The position numbers were made by a program, and so were the translations under genes. Below are positions 7,168 to 14,165 of a stretch of 22,613 bases of DNA, in pieces; positions within the stretch are counted from its first letter, which is position 1, and each line of letters starts with the position of its first letter. Origin of the DNA: Chthonomonas sp. UBA2391 (GTDB taxonomy: Bacteria; Armatimonadota; Fimbriimonadia; Fimbriimonadales; Fimbriimonadaceae); NCBI GenBank assembly GCA_002343825.1, contig DDSL01000152.1:1-22613 (forward strand), written 5' to 3'. Below the pieces are notes generated by a model, which saw nothing but the letters and a program-made list of their open reading frames with translations, was not told where the DNA came from and did no database searches.

Positions 7168-8346
7168 ATGCGTGTCCTCACCGGGCTTGACCGACTCTTA
7201 GCTTCCGATCTCGACGCTCTACGAGGCAAGCGGATTGGGGTGGTGTGCCATCAGGCATCCATTGCGTCCGACCTCCATCACATACTCGACCATCTGTTGC
7301 TGGGGCATCAGCAGGGGCGATTCTCGATCGGGAGTGTCTTTGGTCCCCAACACGGAATCTGGGGCCATACCCAAGACAACATGATCGAGTGGGAGGGATA
7401 CCGCGACCCCCGGACGGGCTTGATGTATCACAGCCTCTACGGCGAACACCGCAAGCCGACCCCGATGATGTTCCGCGATCTGGATCTCATCGTCGTCGAC
7501 CTCCAGGATGTCGGGTCGCGCTACTACACCTTCATCTGGACCACGTTTCTCACGATGGAAGCCGCACATGAACTCGGTCTGCCGGTTCTGGTCCTGGACC
7601 GTCCGAATCCAATCGGAGGGATGGCTGTGGAAGGCTCTGGAATCGAGGCCGACCTCCAGTCTTTTGTCGGTTGGAGGTCCTTGCCCCATCGCCATGGCAT
7701 GACCATCGGCGAGGCAGCCCAGCTGTTCAGGGCCAGAGAATTTCCCCACCTTGACCTTCAGGTGATAGAGATGGAAGGTTGGACTCGACGGATGCATTGG
7801 CCCGAAACCGGGCTTCACTGGGCGCTCCCTTCTCCCAACATGCCGACCTACGACACCGCCCTGGTTTACCCCGGCGGGTGCCTGCTGGAAGGAACTCAGG
7901 CGAGCGAGGGGCGCGGCACCACCCGGCCGTTTGAGATTTTCGGCGCCCCCTATGTGAACGGATCTGAGTTCTGCGCGAGCTTGAATGAAGCCGGCCTTCC
8001 GGGAGCGCACTTCCGCCCAGTTCAGTTCCAACCGACATTCCAAAAGCATTTTGGGGAAGTGTGTGAAGGGGCCTTTCTGCACGTCACCGAACGCGACGCG
8101 TTCCGGCCAGTGCTCACTGGGATTGCGATCTTGCAAGCCTTCCTCCGTTATCACCCCAACGAGTTCCGGTGGCAGGTCCCGCCCTACGAATATGTCTATG
8201 ACAAAGACCCCATCGACATCCTTCTGGGAGCACGATGGTTGAGAGAGGCGGTCGAGAATCAGACGCCGTTAGCGCAAATCGAAGAGAGATTCCGGGCCGA
8301 AGAGGCCCATTTTAGGGCCGAAGCCGAACGAATCTATCCCGATTGA
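7168..8346 (+). CDS. NamZ-like exo-beta-N-acetylmuramidase (DUF1343)
   Basis: 392 residues from ATG 7168. The family cleaves terminal N-acetylmuramic acid from peptidoglycan fragments. Family hallmarks seen: GVVCHQASIASD near residue 24, VFGPQHGIWG near 60, IVVDLQDVGSRYYTFIW at about 109-125, VLDRPNPIGG near 145, and a YPGGCLLEGTQASEGRGTTRPFE block (split over about 235-255). Usual NamZ proteins carry a signal peptide; here the mature domain begins within the first few residues and no secretion signal is visible, suggesting cytoplasmic action on recycled muropeptides. An upstream in-frame ATG at 7096 lies inside the terminator stem and encodes no signal peptide. Gene stands alone with its own -10-like box; darA follows 27 nt later. 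Confidence 0.9.
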   Translation: MRVLTGLDRLLASDLDALRGKRIGVVCHQASIASDLHHILDHLLLGHQQGRFSIGSVFGPQHGIWGHTQDNMIEWEGYRDPRTGLMYHSLYGEHRKPTPMMFRDLDLIVVDLQDVGSRYYTFIWTTFLTMEAAHELGLPVLVLDRPNPIGGMAVEGSGIEADLQSFVGWRSLPHRHGMTIGEAAQLFRAREFPHLDLQVIEMEGWTRRMHWPETGLHWALPSPNMPTYDTALVYPGGCLLEGTQASEGRGTTRPFEIFGAPYVNGSEFCASLNEAGLPGAHFRPVQFQPTFQKHFGEVCEGAFLHVTERDAFRPVLTGIAILQAFLRYHPNEFRWQVPPYEYVYDKDPIDILLGARWLREAVENQTPLAQIEERFRAEEAHFRAEAERIYPD

Positions 8347-8358
8347 GAAATCTCGGTT

Positions 8359-8364
8359 TATAAT
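8359..8364 (+). promoter_or_regulatory. TATAAT -10 box 9 nt before ATG 8374
   Basis: A perfect consensus TATAAT in otherwise GC-rich DNA, nine bases before the darA start, with no Shine-Dalgarno between. This is the clearest leaderless-type promoter in the window. No matching -35 is seen. Confidence 0.65.
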
Positions 8365-8373
8365 GAGAACCCC

Positions 8374-8703
8374 ATGAGGCTCTGCGTCTGCATCATGCAT
8401 AACCGAGATCGGAATCGGCTGAGCGACGAGCTGGTCAGTGCTGGCTTCAAATTCACCGTCATCGGGTCCACCGGCGGGTTCCTCCGCGAAGGCAACACCA
8501 CGATGCTGATCGTAGTGGAGGAGTCCGACATGGAGGGCCTTTTCTCGTTGATCCGCAGCCACTGCAAAAGCCGCGAGCAGATCGTGAACGTGGCGCCAAT
8601 GGAGCCCAGTCCGGCCGGGGCCTTTATGGTGAGTCCGGTGAAGGTTCCGGTCGGCGGGGCCGTCGTCTTCGTCATGCCCGTCGAGCGCTTCGAGCGATTC
8701 TGA
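8374..8703 (+). CDS. darA: Cyclic-di-AMP receptor, PII-like (DarA/PstA/YaaQ)
   Basis: 109 residues, matching the family length. These trimeric PII-like proteins bind cyclic di-AMP between subunits. The signature TGGFLREGNTT is at 33-43, followed by a beta strand MLIVVEE and the C-terminal GGAVVFVMPVERFERF strand-helix end. Start ATG 8374 lies 9 nt after a perfect TATAAT. The next gene, holB, starts 6 nt after the stop; in Firmicutes yaaQ is also close upstream of holB, so gene order supports the call. The downstream target of the receptor is unknown for the family in general. No c-di-AMP cyclase or phosphodiesterase is in the window. Confidence 0.95.
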   Translation: MRLCVCIMHNRDRNRLSDELVSAGFKFTVIGSTGGFLREGNTTMLIVVEESDMEGLFSLIRSHCKSREQIVNVAPMEPSPAGAFMVSPVKVPVGGAVVFVMPVERFERF

Positions 8704-8709
8704 CTCTCC

Positions 8710-9642
8710 ATGCCTGCCGACCACGATCTCATCCTACAAAAGCTGATCCTCGGCCAGAGTTCGGCTCAGTCCGTCCTCTTCTACGGAACCGAAGGGGCTC
8801 CGCTGGACCAATGGGCCGACCGCTTGGCTCGCGGGTGGATGTGTCCTCAACCGGTGGAGGGAGCGGCCTGCGGCGAATGCCCGGTTTGTCTGGCGATGGA
8901 CCGCCGAAGTTCGCTCGACTATCTCCCGATTCGTCCATGGGGAGCCCAGAGGCTGATCAAGTTGCGCGCGGTTGTCGCGGGGTCCAATGACGCGGAATAC
9001 GATGCGCCCCCGATCTCTGAGTTCGTCACTCGTTCCCCTTTCCAGGCCCGGGTTAGGGTCGTCCGGATCGACGATGCGGACCGGATGAACGCCGACGCGG
9101 CCAACGCACTTCTCAAGATGCTGGAAGAGCCTCAGGCGAGGGCTAAGATGATCCTGACCACTCAACAACTGTCGGGAGTCCTGGCCACCATCCAGAGCCG
9201 GTGTCTTTGCCTCGCGGTGGCGATTCCCCCTGCGCCGGAAGGGCTCGACGCAATGACCCTCCTCTTCAGCGAGGGGACTCCGGGTCTGCTGCAGCGGATC
9301 GAGAGCCAACCCGCCTTCTATCGGGAACTCTACCGGATACTGGAAGAACTTCCCGGACTCGGGCCATCGGGAGCGCTGTTGGGGGCCGAGCGGTTCCGCG
9401 ACGTTGAAAAGCTCTGGGAAGGGGAAGACTGGACCGCCCGGGCGATCCATGCCGAGCAACTCAGGTGTTTGGGACTCTGGGTGCGGCAGCGGATGCCCTA
9501 CGCCGCGCCTTTGATCCAGGAAGTTGCCCAGGTTCATCGGAAGATCTTAGGAAATGCGGGATGGTCCCTGCAAACCGACCCGCTTTTTTGCGCGCTTTTC
9601 CGCGCTTTTCAAACAAAGGAACTTTCCGCCGTAGCGAAGTAG
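8710..9642 (+). CDS. holB: DNA polymerase III delta prime subunit
   Basis: 310-residue clamp-loader subunit. N-terminal AAA+ fold with a degenerate P-loop at FYGTEGAPLDQW (24-35; no GKT, typical of delta prime, which does not hydrolyse ATP), a zinc module Cys45-x8-Cys54-x2-Cys57-x2-Cys60, a helix pair ending in NALLKMLEEP, and an SRC motif (TIQSRCLCL) around 160. C-terminal part is less conserved. Start ATG 8710 follows the darA stop by 6 nt, so it is probably translated from the same message. Near the 3' end there is an exact 10-bp tandem duplication (9591-9610) that changes the reading of the C-terminal tail. Confidence 0.93.
   Translation: MPADHDLILQKLILGQSSAQSVLFYGTEGAPLDQWADRLARGWMCPQPVEGAACGECPVCLAMDRRSSLDYLPIRPWGAQRLIKLRAVVAGSNDAEYDAPPISEFVTRSPFQARVRVVRIDDADRMNADAANALLKMLEEPQARAKMILTTQQLSGVLATIQSRCLCLAVAIPPAPEGLDAMTLLFSEGTPGLLQRIESQPAFYRELYRILEELPGLGPSGALLGAERFRDVEKLWEGEDWTARAIHAEQLRCLGLWVRQRMPYAAPLIQEVAQVHRKILGNAGWSLQTDPLFCALFRAFQTKELSAVAK
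9591..9610 (+). repeat. Exact 10-bp tandem duplication CGCGCTTTTC x2
   Basis: CGCGCTTTTC at 9591-9600 is repeated at 9601-9610, preceded by a related CGCTTTTTTG at 9581. The unit is not a multiple of 3, so gain or loss would shift the last about 15 codons of holB. Confidence 0.9.
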
Positions 9643-9659
9643 TAAGCAATCGTGAGAAG

Positions 9660-10256
9660 ATGGGAGTCTTGACGAGCGTATTTCGAACGAGGGAGGTGAG
9701 TACAGAGCGTGACCACGAACGCTTTGAGTCGCTCATGCGGGCGACCAGCCGACACGCCTATAACCTGGCCTACCGGCTGACCGGAAACACCGCCGAAGCC
9801 GAAGATCTCGTTCAGGAAACCTACGTTCGCGCTTTCCGATTCTTCCACCGGTACGACGACACCCTCCCGTTTTCGAGTTGGATCTACCGGATCATGTCGA
9901 ATGCCCATATCGACATGGTGCGCCGCAAGTCACGATTCAAGACCACGAGCATCGACCGCGCCTCGGATGAGGGCCAGGGTGCTTGGGAGTTCCCGGATGA
10001 ATCACAATCGCCGGATCGAGCGCTCGAATCCGAAGGTCTTCCCGACGCCATGGAACTCGCGCTCAAGAGCATGAGTCCTGAGTTCAGAAGCGCCGTGCTG
10101 ATGGCCGACGTTCAAGGCATGGCCTACGAGGAGATCGCCGATACGATGCAGATCTCCATTGGCACCGTTCGCTCGCGAATCCACCGGGGACGCCGACAGC
10201 TTCGCGAATACCTCGAAACCAGTTTCCCCGATTACGCCCGAGGAGGAAGTCGATGA
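9660..10256 (+). CDS. ECF RNA polymerase sigma factor (sigma-E/SigW type)
   Basis: 198 residues from ATG 9660. Sigma region 2: YNLAYRLTGN, AEDLVQETYVRAF and the -10-reading WIYRIMSNAHIDMVRR segment. Region 4: LKSMSPEFRSAVLM then the helix-turn-helix YEEIADTMQISIGTVRSRIHRGRRQL. Between them is an acidic linker. A longer frame from 9465 lies inside holB and is rejected; GTG 9696 directly after GGGAG is a possible alternative start. TGA overlaps the ATG of the anti-sigma gene. Genes of this architecture respond to envelope stress; the group is RpoE-like by its neighbours. The promoter is not obvious, and autoregulation cannot be judged from sequence alone. Confidence 0.93.
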   Translation: MGVLTSVFRTREVSTERDHERFESLMRATSRHAYNLAYRLTGNTAEAEDLVQETYVRAFRFFHRYDDTLPFSSWIYRIMSNAHIDMVRRKSRFKTTSIDRASDEGQGAWEFPDESQSPDRALESEGLPDAMELALKSMSPEFRSAVLMADVQGMAYEEIADTMQISIGTVRSRIHRGRRQLREYLETSFPDYARGGSR

Positions 10257-10723
10257 ACTGCCTCCGCGTTCAAAACGAATTGAGCGCCTACCTGGATGGC
10301 GAACTCAACGGTACCGAGATGATCCGGGTCCGGCAGCACCTAGAGCAATGCCCCGCCTGTGCCGCCGAAGCAGAATACTTCCGCCAAGTCAAGCACCTGG
10401 TCCAAGGGCTTGAGGTGTGTGAACCCTCTGCCGATTTCGAAGATTCTCTCGTGGCCAAGGTCATGGGAAATGCATCTTCTTCGGGGCAAGCCTTGTCGCT
10501 TCCTGTGCGCAAGCGGTCCCAAATGCTCGGTCTCTCGCTGACTGCTGCGGCAGCCGTGGTGATGGCTTTCGTCGTCTTCAATTTGGGTCGACAACAACCC
10601 AAGCCAGGCGCGCCCGCGCCGGAACTTACCGCGGAGGTACGCGCTTATGAGTCGATGTTCGTCGGATCGGACCCGGTCTCTGGATCGGCCCCGGTCTTCA
10701 CCGTCGGCAGCGCCCCCCGCTAG
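10253..10723 (+). CDS. Zinc-finger anti-sigma factor (ZAS/HC2), single membrane span
   Basis: 156 residues. N-terminal cytoplasmic domain with Cys3, a LSAYLDGEL helix and the HxxxCxxC zinc motif His29-Cys33-Cys36, which binds the sigma factor. A membrane span follows at about 91-111 (LGLSLTAAAAVVMAFVVFN), then a short extracytoplasmic tail of about 45 residues. Overlap ATGA with the sigma gene implies coupled synthesis. Release of sigma would require loss or proteolysis of this protein; the short outer tail is a possible site for the RseB-like product encoded next. Confidence 0.93.
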   Translation: MNCLRVQNELSAYLDGELNGTEMIRVRQHLEQCPACAAEAEYFRQVKHLVQGLEVCEPSADFEDSLVAKVMGNASSSGQALSLPVRKRSQMLGLSLTAAAAVVMAFVVFNLGRQQPKPGAPAPELTAEVRAYESMFVGSDPVSGSAPVFTVGSAPR

Positions 10724-11696
10724 TCATTTCCAGCCCCTCCTTCGCCTGCTGATCCTCGTCTTGGTCCTTCCCGGGCTGGGCGTTATCGCTGGGCCAAAAG
10801 ATGATCCGGACAAGATCCTAACGGCGCTCTTTCGCCAGGTTCCCGAAGCCCCCTATCGGCAGGTCGTGACCATGCGCTCGACCCAAAATCGGCCCGCGGT
10901 TCGCATGATCGTGGAAGGCGACATGCGGGGCCAGACCAAGACCACCGTTCTGGAACCGGTCAGCCAGCAAGGCCATGTTCGAACCGATAACGGTCGTGAG
11001 GTGCGGCAATATGACCCCGATAGTCGAGTCATCCGTGTGATGCCCTCGCCTCGAAACTTCCTTCCCGACCCCAAGGATCGCCTTCGATTGGTCGAAAAGG
11101 CGTATCGAATCTCCGTTCGACCCGGCCCCGAGATTGCCGGGAGAGATTCGCTGTTGGTGCTGGCCGAGCCCCGGCACCGGGGGATGCCGACCCGGAAGAT
11201 CTATGTCGATCAGAAAGGGATGACGGTCCTGCGCCTCGAACTCTCGGGCACCCTCACCGGCACCCTTCTCGATACTCATTCCATCGAGTTCGACCGCGGG
11301 AAGGGGATCAACACCGACGGCCCCTCGGGGCGTGGATGGAGGGAGCAGAGAATCTCGGCCCCGACCGCCATGCGTCGGCTGTCGGATGCTGGGACCCCCT
11401 GTCGCCTTGAGCTCACTGCCCTTAAGCCCCTGCCGTTCGGAATGGTGGCTCAGGCGATTCACCTTTTGGAGGGCGGAGAAAGTGCCGTCGTCTCGGTGCA
11501 GTTTGGCGACGGACTGGCGTTCGGTTTCGCCTATCTCTATAACGCAGATCTGCGGCCCGAACTGGCTACCGCCCCGAGTGACGGGTTCCGGCGGACCTCG
11601 GACGGCGTCGGGGTTTCGGTCACCGGCGAGCTGCCCCGGGACGTGATGAAGTCGCTTGGAGAATTCTTCCTCCGCCACGCCTCTCGGCCTCGATAA
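10647..11696 (+). CDS. RseB/MucB-like extracytoplasmic sigma regulator
   Basis: 349 residues starting inside the anti-sigma gene: ATG 10647 has a GGAGG ribosome site at 10633-10637 with 9-nt spacing, and no other in-frame start lies before the hydrophobic segment, so a 77-nt overlap is real. N-region is long and Arg/Ser-rich, followed by a signal or anchor segment about 30-50 (LLRLLILVLVLPGLGVIAG). The next domain resembles the MucB/RseB N-terminal lipoprotein-like fold: PYRQVVTMRSTQN, a VRQYDPDSRVIRVMPS strand pair and KIYVDQKGMTVLRLEL. The C-terminal part from about 250 matches the second RseB-type domain less clearly. Third gene of the sigma operon; expected to sense envelope damage by binding the anti-sigma factor. 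The assignment rests mainly on position and fold-like pattern. Confidence 0.75.
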   Translation: MSRCSSDRTRSLDRPRSSPSAAPPASHFQPLLRLLILVLVLPGLGVIAGPKDDPDKILTALFRQVPEAPYRQVVTMRSTQNRPAVRMIVEGDMRGQTKTTVLEPVSQQGHVRTDNGREVRQYDPDSRVIRVMPSPRNFLPDPKDRLRLVEKAYRISVRPGPEIAGRDSLLVLAEPRHRGMPTRKIYVDQKGMTVLRLELSGTLTGTLLDTHSIEFDRGKGINTDGPSGRGWREQRISAPTAMRRLSDAGTPCRLELTALKPLPFGMVAQAIHLLEGGESAVVSVQFGDGLAFGFAYLYNADLRPELATAPSDGFRRTSDGVGVSVTGELPRDVMKSLGEFFLRHASRPR

Positions 11697-11711
11697 AACT
11701 GCCTTCAGTTT
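11696..11711 (+). terminator. Small hairpin after the sigma operon
   Basis: Perfect arms AAACTG (11696-11701) and CAGTTT (11706-11711) with loop CCTT, overlapping the stop codon. The A/T-rich stem and T-poor tail make it a weak terminator at best. Confidence 0.3.
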
Positions 11712-11722
11712 GTACAGCTCGG

Positions 11723-11728
11723 TAGACT
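11723..11728 (+). promoter_or_regulatory. TAGACT -10-like box 6 nt before GTG of mrr
   Basis: TAGACT followed by six bases and GTG 11735, with no Shine-Dalgarno, repeats the leaderless spacing seen at 2080 and 18180. It would let the endonuclease gene be expressed apart from the sigma operon. Confidence 0.4.
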
Positions 11729-11734
11729 CCAGTT

Positions 11735-12640
11735 GTGGCCGTTCCTGAGTTTCACAGATTCATAGATCCAGCCCTCCGGACTCTCGCAAACGGCGAGTCT
11801 TGGCATTGGCGTGAACTCTTAGTTGTCTCGTCAAAGAAACTAGGGATCTCGTCCTCCGACGCTGAAGAGAGGATTCTGAGTGGGTCAAGAACAAAGGTCG
11901 AAGACCGGATACAGTGGGCCTTAACATACTTACGTCAAGCCGGCGTAGTCAAAAGGACCGGTCGCGGTCAGGTTGCGATAACCGAACGTGGAAAGGAACT
12001 TCTCGACACGAAATCAGGAGTGATTGAGCTTGAGCACCTGGAGCAATTTCCAGAGTATGTAGCATTCAAAAAGCGTTCGAAAAAGGATATTGTGGAACAG
12101 ATTCCGGTCGAGGATTTGACTCCCCAAGATCGAATGGCAATTGCTCACAAGGAATATCAGAATGTACTTAGAGTTGAGTTACTCCAGCGACTGAAACTGG
12201 TACCTCCCGCAAGGTTCGAAGAGATTGTTGGTGACCTTGTTCACCGTCTTGGTTATGGGGCTCCGGAACCAGACGCTGTGAAGATTGTGGGAGGAACGGG
12301 GGACGGAGGAATTGATGGCATCATTCGGCAAGATCGCCTGGGACTTGAAAACATCTACTTACAGGCTAAGAGGTTCAAGGACTCGACAGTTGGTACCGCA
12401 TCAATAAATGAGTTTATTGGCGCGTTGACCACAAGAGGGGCGACGAAGGGGGTGTTTATCACAACGTCTTCCTTCAGCTCAAGCGCGAGAGACATCGTTA
12501 AGAAATTGACGCACGTAAAGATCTCATTAATTGATGGGGAAGAACTTGTGCAGATGATGCTGGAAGTTAGACTAGGGGTCACTGCAGAGCGTGTCTTCGA
12601 AATCAACAGGATTGACTCAGACTATCTTGATGAAGGATGA
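11735..12640 (+). CDS. mrr: Mrr-type restriction endonuclease
   Basis: 301 residues. N-terminal winged-helix (Mrr_N) about 1-95 for DNA binding, with a characteristic TKVEDRIQWALTYLRQAGVV helix set, then a linker, and the C-terminal Mrr_cat PD-(D/E)xK domain: FEEIVGDLVHRLGYG, catalytic Asp194 in GGIDG and Gln210-Ala-Lys212 in YLQAKR. Proteins of this kind cut DNA bearing foreign methylation (type IV). No methylase or other restriction gene lies nearby, so it is a stand-alone nuclease. Base use differs from its neighbours: more A/T at third positions (GAA, AAG, ATT, TTA, TCA codons), which suggests horizontal transfer. GTG start chosen as the first in-frame start after the -10-like box. Its 3' side is followed by normal high-GC sequence. 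Confidence 0.93.
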   Translation: MAVPEFHRFIDPALRTLANGESWHWRELLVVSSKKLGISSSDAEERILSGSRTKVEDRIQWALTYLRQAGVVKRTGRGQVAITERGKELLDTKSGVIELEHLEQFPEYVAFKKRSKKDIVEQIPVEDLTPQDRMAIAHKEYQNVLRVELLQRLKLVPPARFEEIVGDLVHRLGYGAPEPDAVKIVGGTGDGGIDGIIRQDRLGLENIYLQAKRFKDSTVGTASINEFIGALTTRGATKGVFITTSSFSSSARDIVKKLTHVKISLIDGEELVQMMLEVRLGVTAERVFEINRIDSDYLDEG

Positions 12641-12695
12641 ACAAGTCTAGGCTAATCAATCGACGGTGTCGATACAGCTTTATGGATCTGAAACC

Positions 12696-12700
12696 AGGAG
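12696..12700 (+). promoter_or_regulatory. Ribosome site AGGAG deciding the start at 12708
   Basis: AGGAG with 7-nt spacing to ATG 12708. It selects this start over an in-frame earlier start at 12666 that would add 14 unrelated residues ahead of the first membrane span. Confidence 0.7.
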
Positions 12701-12707
12701 CTTAGCC

Positions 12708-13172
12708 ATGTATTTCTCCATCTTGGTTCTCCACAATCTGACCCGCTGGCTGGTTTTGGGGGCGGGTCTGGCTGCGGTGATCCGAGCCGGCTGGGGTCTC
12801 AAGACGGGGCGATCCGGAGCGATCGACCGAATTCTGCCGGTGGCATTTGCCCACTCCTTGACCCTCCAACTCCTTTTGGGCTTCACGCTTTTTGCCCTCC
12901 CCGAGTCGATCGGGTCGACGATCATGCAGAATCCCGACCTCGCCCTTGGGACTCCGGGAATTCGGTTCTTCGTCTTGAACCACACCGTGCTCATGATGGT
13001 TGCAGTGGGGCTGGCCCACTTTGGGCTGAGTAGGATTCGGCAAGAAGGGACCCTCCGGGGCCAGAGCCGTCAGGCGCTCCTTTGGTTTACTGCCGCCCTC
13101 TTGGTCATCCTTTCCGCCGTCCCATGGTCGTTTTTGGCCGGCAACTCGCGGCCGTGGATCCGTTTCTGGTAG
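12708..13172 (+). CDS. Four-helix integral membrane protein, cytochrome-b-like
   Basis: 154 residues with about four membrane spans: residues 3-25 (LVLHNLTRWLVLGAG), about 45-65 (FAHSLTLQLLLGFTLFALP), about 85-110 (FFVLNHTVLMMVAVGLAHFG) and about 125-145 (LLWFTAALLVILSAVPWSF). An early HNLTRW motif, a later HS..LQLLLG and an NHT..M pattern place conserved His residues in three helices, which is how small di-haem cytochrome-b-like proteins look, but haem binding is not shown. Similar short proteins of unknown role are common in Bacteroidota and relatives. It follows mrr by 67 nt with its own ribosome site, and its composition matches the chromosome rather than mrr. Confidence 0.8.
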   Translation: MYFSILVLHNLTRWLVLGAGLAAVIRAGWGLKTGRSGAIDRILPVAFAHSLTLQLLLGFTLFALPESIGSTIMQNPDLALGTPGIRFFVLNHTVLMMVAVGLAHFGLSRIRQEGTLRGQSRQALLWFTAALLVILSAVPWSFLAGNSRPWIRFW

Positions 13173-13397
13173 GTCGCAAATTCTCACTGGCTTGCGACTC
13201 TTAGATGCTGGTCACTGCGCGGTGACTAGAAGGTCTAATTGGTTGGAGACGGAGCCTCAGCCGTCAGTCAAAACGCAAAAACAGATGACTAAAAAGCTGA
13301 ACTCGCTAGTCCCATGAAGGCTCGTAGCTTTCTTCATGCGGCCAACCCCAACACGGGGGGCGGGCCAGGTTTCCCGTGACCCACCCGTGCCCGCTTT
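13173..13397. other. Convergent intergenic region with several hairpins
   Basis: No plausible gene. Visible structures: stem GTCGCAA/TTGCGAC at 13173-13179 and 13192-13198 (7 bp, 12-nt loop) directly after the stop at 13172; arms CATGAA/TTCATG at 13313-13318 and 13333-13338 with inner GCT/AGC pairs; and GCGGGC/GCCCGC at 13360-13365 and 13389-13394. It separates the plus-strand membrane gene from the minus-strand PEP-CTERM gene, so terminator functions for both sides are expected here. Confidence 0.5.
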
Positions 13398-13399
13398 TT
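13360..13399 (+). terminator. Possible terminator GCGGGC...GCCCGC-TTTTT
   Basis: Arms at 13360-13365 and 13389-13394, followed by TTTTT 13395-13399, which overlaps the stop codon of the opposite-strand PEP-CTERM gene. The 23-nt loop is long, so several folds compete; an alternative CACGGG/CCCGTG pairing exists. It is a long way (about 190 nt) from the upstream gene's stop. Confidence 0.35.
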
Positions 13400-13997
13400 A
13401 GGCGCCCGGCTTCTTTCGCCGAGCTACCAGTCCAACCAACATGAGGGTAAAAGCGCTCAAGGATGCGGGTTCGGGGACGATCTGGGTTCTCATGTTGCCG
13501 ATGTAGTGCCGAAACTGCTTGGAGTCTTCGGGATTGTCGATTGTCCCACCCCAGTTCTGGGCTGAGTAGAACGTTCCAAGGTCCGTGACGCCGCTGGGGA
13601 GAGAGGCCGTGTTGGTGTTGTAGACGTACCGATTTCCGATCTGAATGAATCCAGCGAGGTAGTAAGTCGTGCTGGGCTGAAGGTTAAACGAGGAGATATT
13701 GGCCCAGTAGTAACCATCCTCGGGAGTTGTCGAGAGACTGACGTTCGCCCAGGTCAACAACCTGCGCTGATCATCGAAGAGACCAACCTGTCCCACGCCC
13801 CGTGTATCGTTCACTTCATAGCCCAAGGCGGTCACCTGGAGAGCGGTGGATCCCGTCTTGAACCGGTTGACCGACAACATGCTGAAGCCGCCACCGGCGA
13901 GTCCTCCGCCCTTTCCGCTCGACCAGCTATAAAAGTTCTGAGCCTGACCAAACGACGATGCCGCAAGTGCGGCGACAAACCAAAGAATCCTCTTCAT
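13398..13997 (-). CDS. Secreted PEP-CTERM protein with jelly-roll-like body
   Basis: 199 residues. Signal peptide about 1-19 (MKRILWFVAALAASSFGQA). The body has alternating hydrophobic strands with a motif set of KTGSTALQVTALGY near residue 46, VGQVGLFDD near 71 and SSFNLQPSTTYYLAGF near 103-118, which resembles DUF4082-like carbohydrate-associated folds. The C-terminal 26 residues hold VPEPASL, a hydrophobic helix and a basic ARRKK tail for exosortase-type sorting. Start ATG 13997 has an AAAGGA ribosome site 11 nt upstream (a little long). Function unknown; expected at the cell surface. It lies downstream of the LuxR-PAS gene in the same direction, with a stable hairpin between them. Confidence 0.9.
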   Translation of the reverse strand: MKRILWFVAALAASSFGQAQNFYSWSSGKGGGLAGGGFSMLSVNRFKTGSTALQVTALGYEVNDTRGVGQVGLFDDQRRLLTWANVSLSTTPEDGYYWANISSFNLQPSTTYYLAGFIQIGNRYVYNTNTASLPSGVTDLGTFYSAQNWGGTIDNPEDSKQFRHYIGNMRTQIVPEPASLSAFTLMLVGLVARRKKPGA

Positions 13998-14114
13998 CTT
14001 CGCAAAATTCCTTTCGGATTAATCTCGGTCCCCGTGCCCAGTTCAGTACAAGGCGCGGGTGTCTCGATGGCAGAAGTATGCTTGGACCGCCTGCACAGAA
14101 GAAATCCCATTTTT

Positions 14115-14155
14115 GGGGGAGGGGTCCTCAGACCACCAAGGTCAAGGACTCCCCC
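14115..14155 (-). terminator. Stable hairpin after the LuxR-PAS gene
   Basis: Paired segments: GGGGGAG (14115-14121) with CTCCCCC (14149-14155), TCCT (14125-14128) with AGGA (14145-14148), GACC (14131-14134) with GGTC (14140-14143), loop ACCAA, and a 3-nt G bulge. It begins 11 nt beyond the minus-strand stop. On minus the 3' arm is followed by A, not T; on plus it is followed by TTTT, so if anything the T-tract suits a plus-strand transcript. Confidence 0.4.
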
Positions 14156-14165
14156 TTTTGTGGGG

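Noticed and set aside
9465..9659. Longer sigma-factor start at 9465
   Set aside because: The extension is holB read in another frame; sigma factors of this class are about 170-200 residues.
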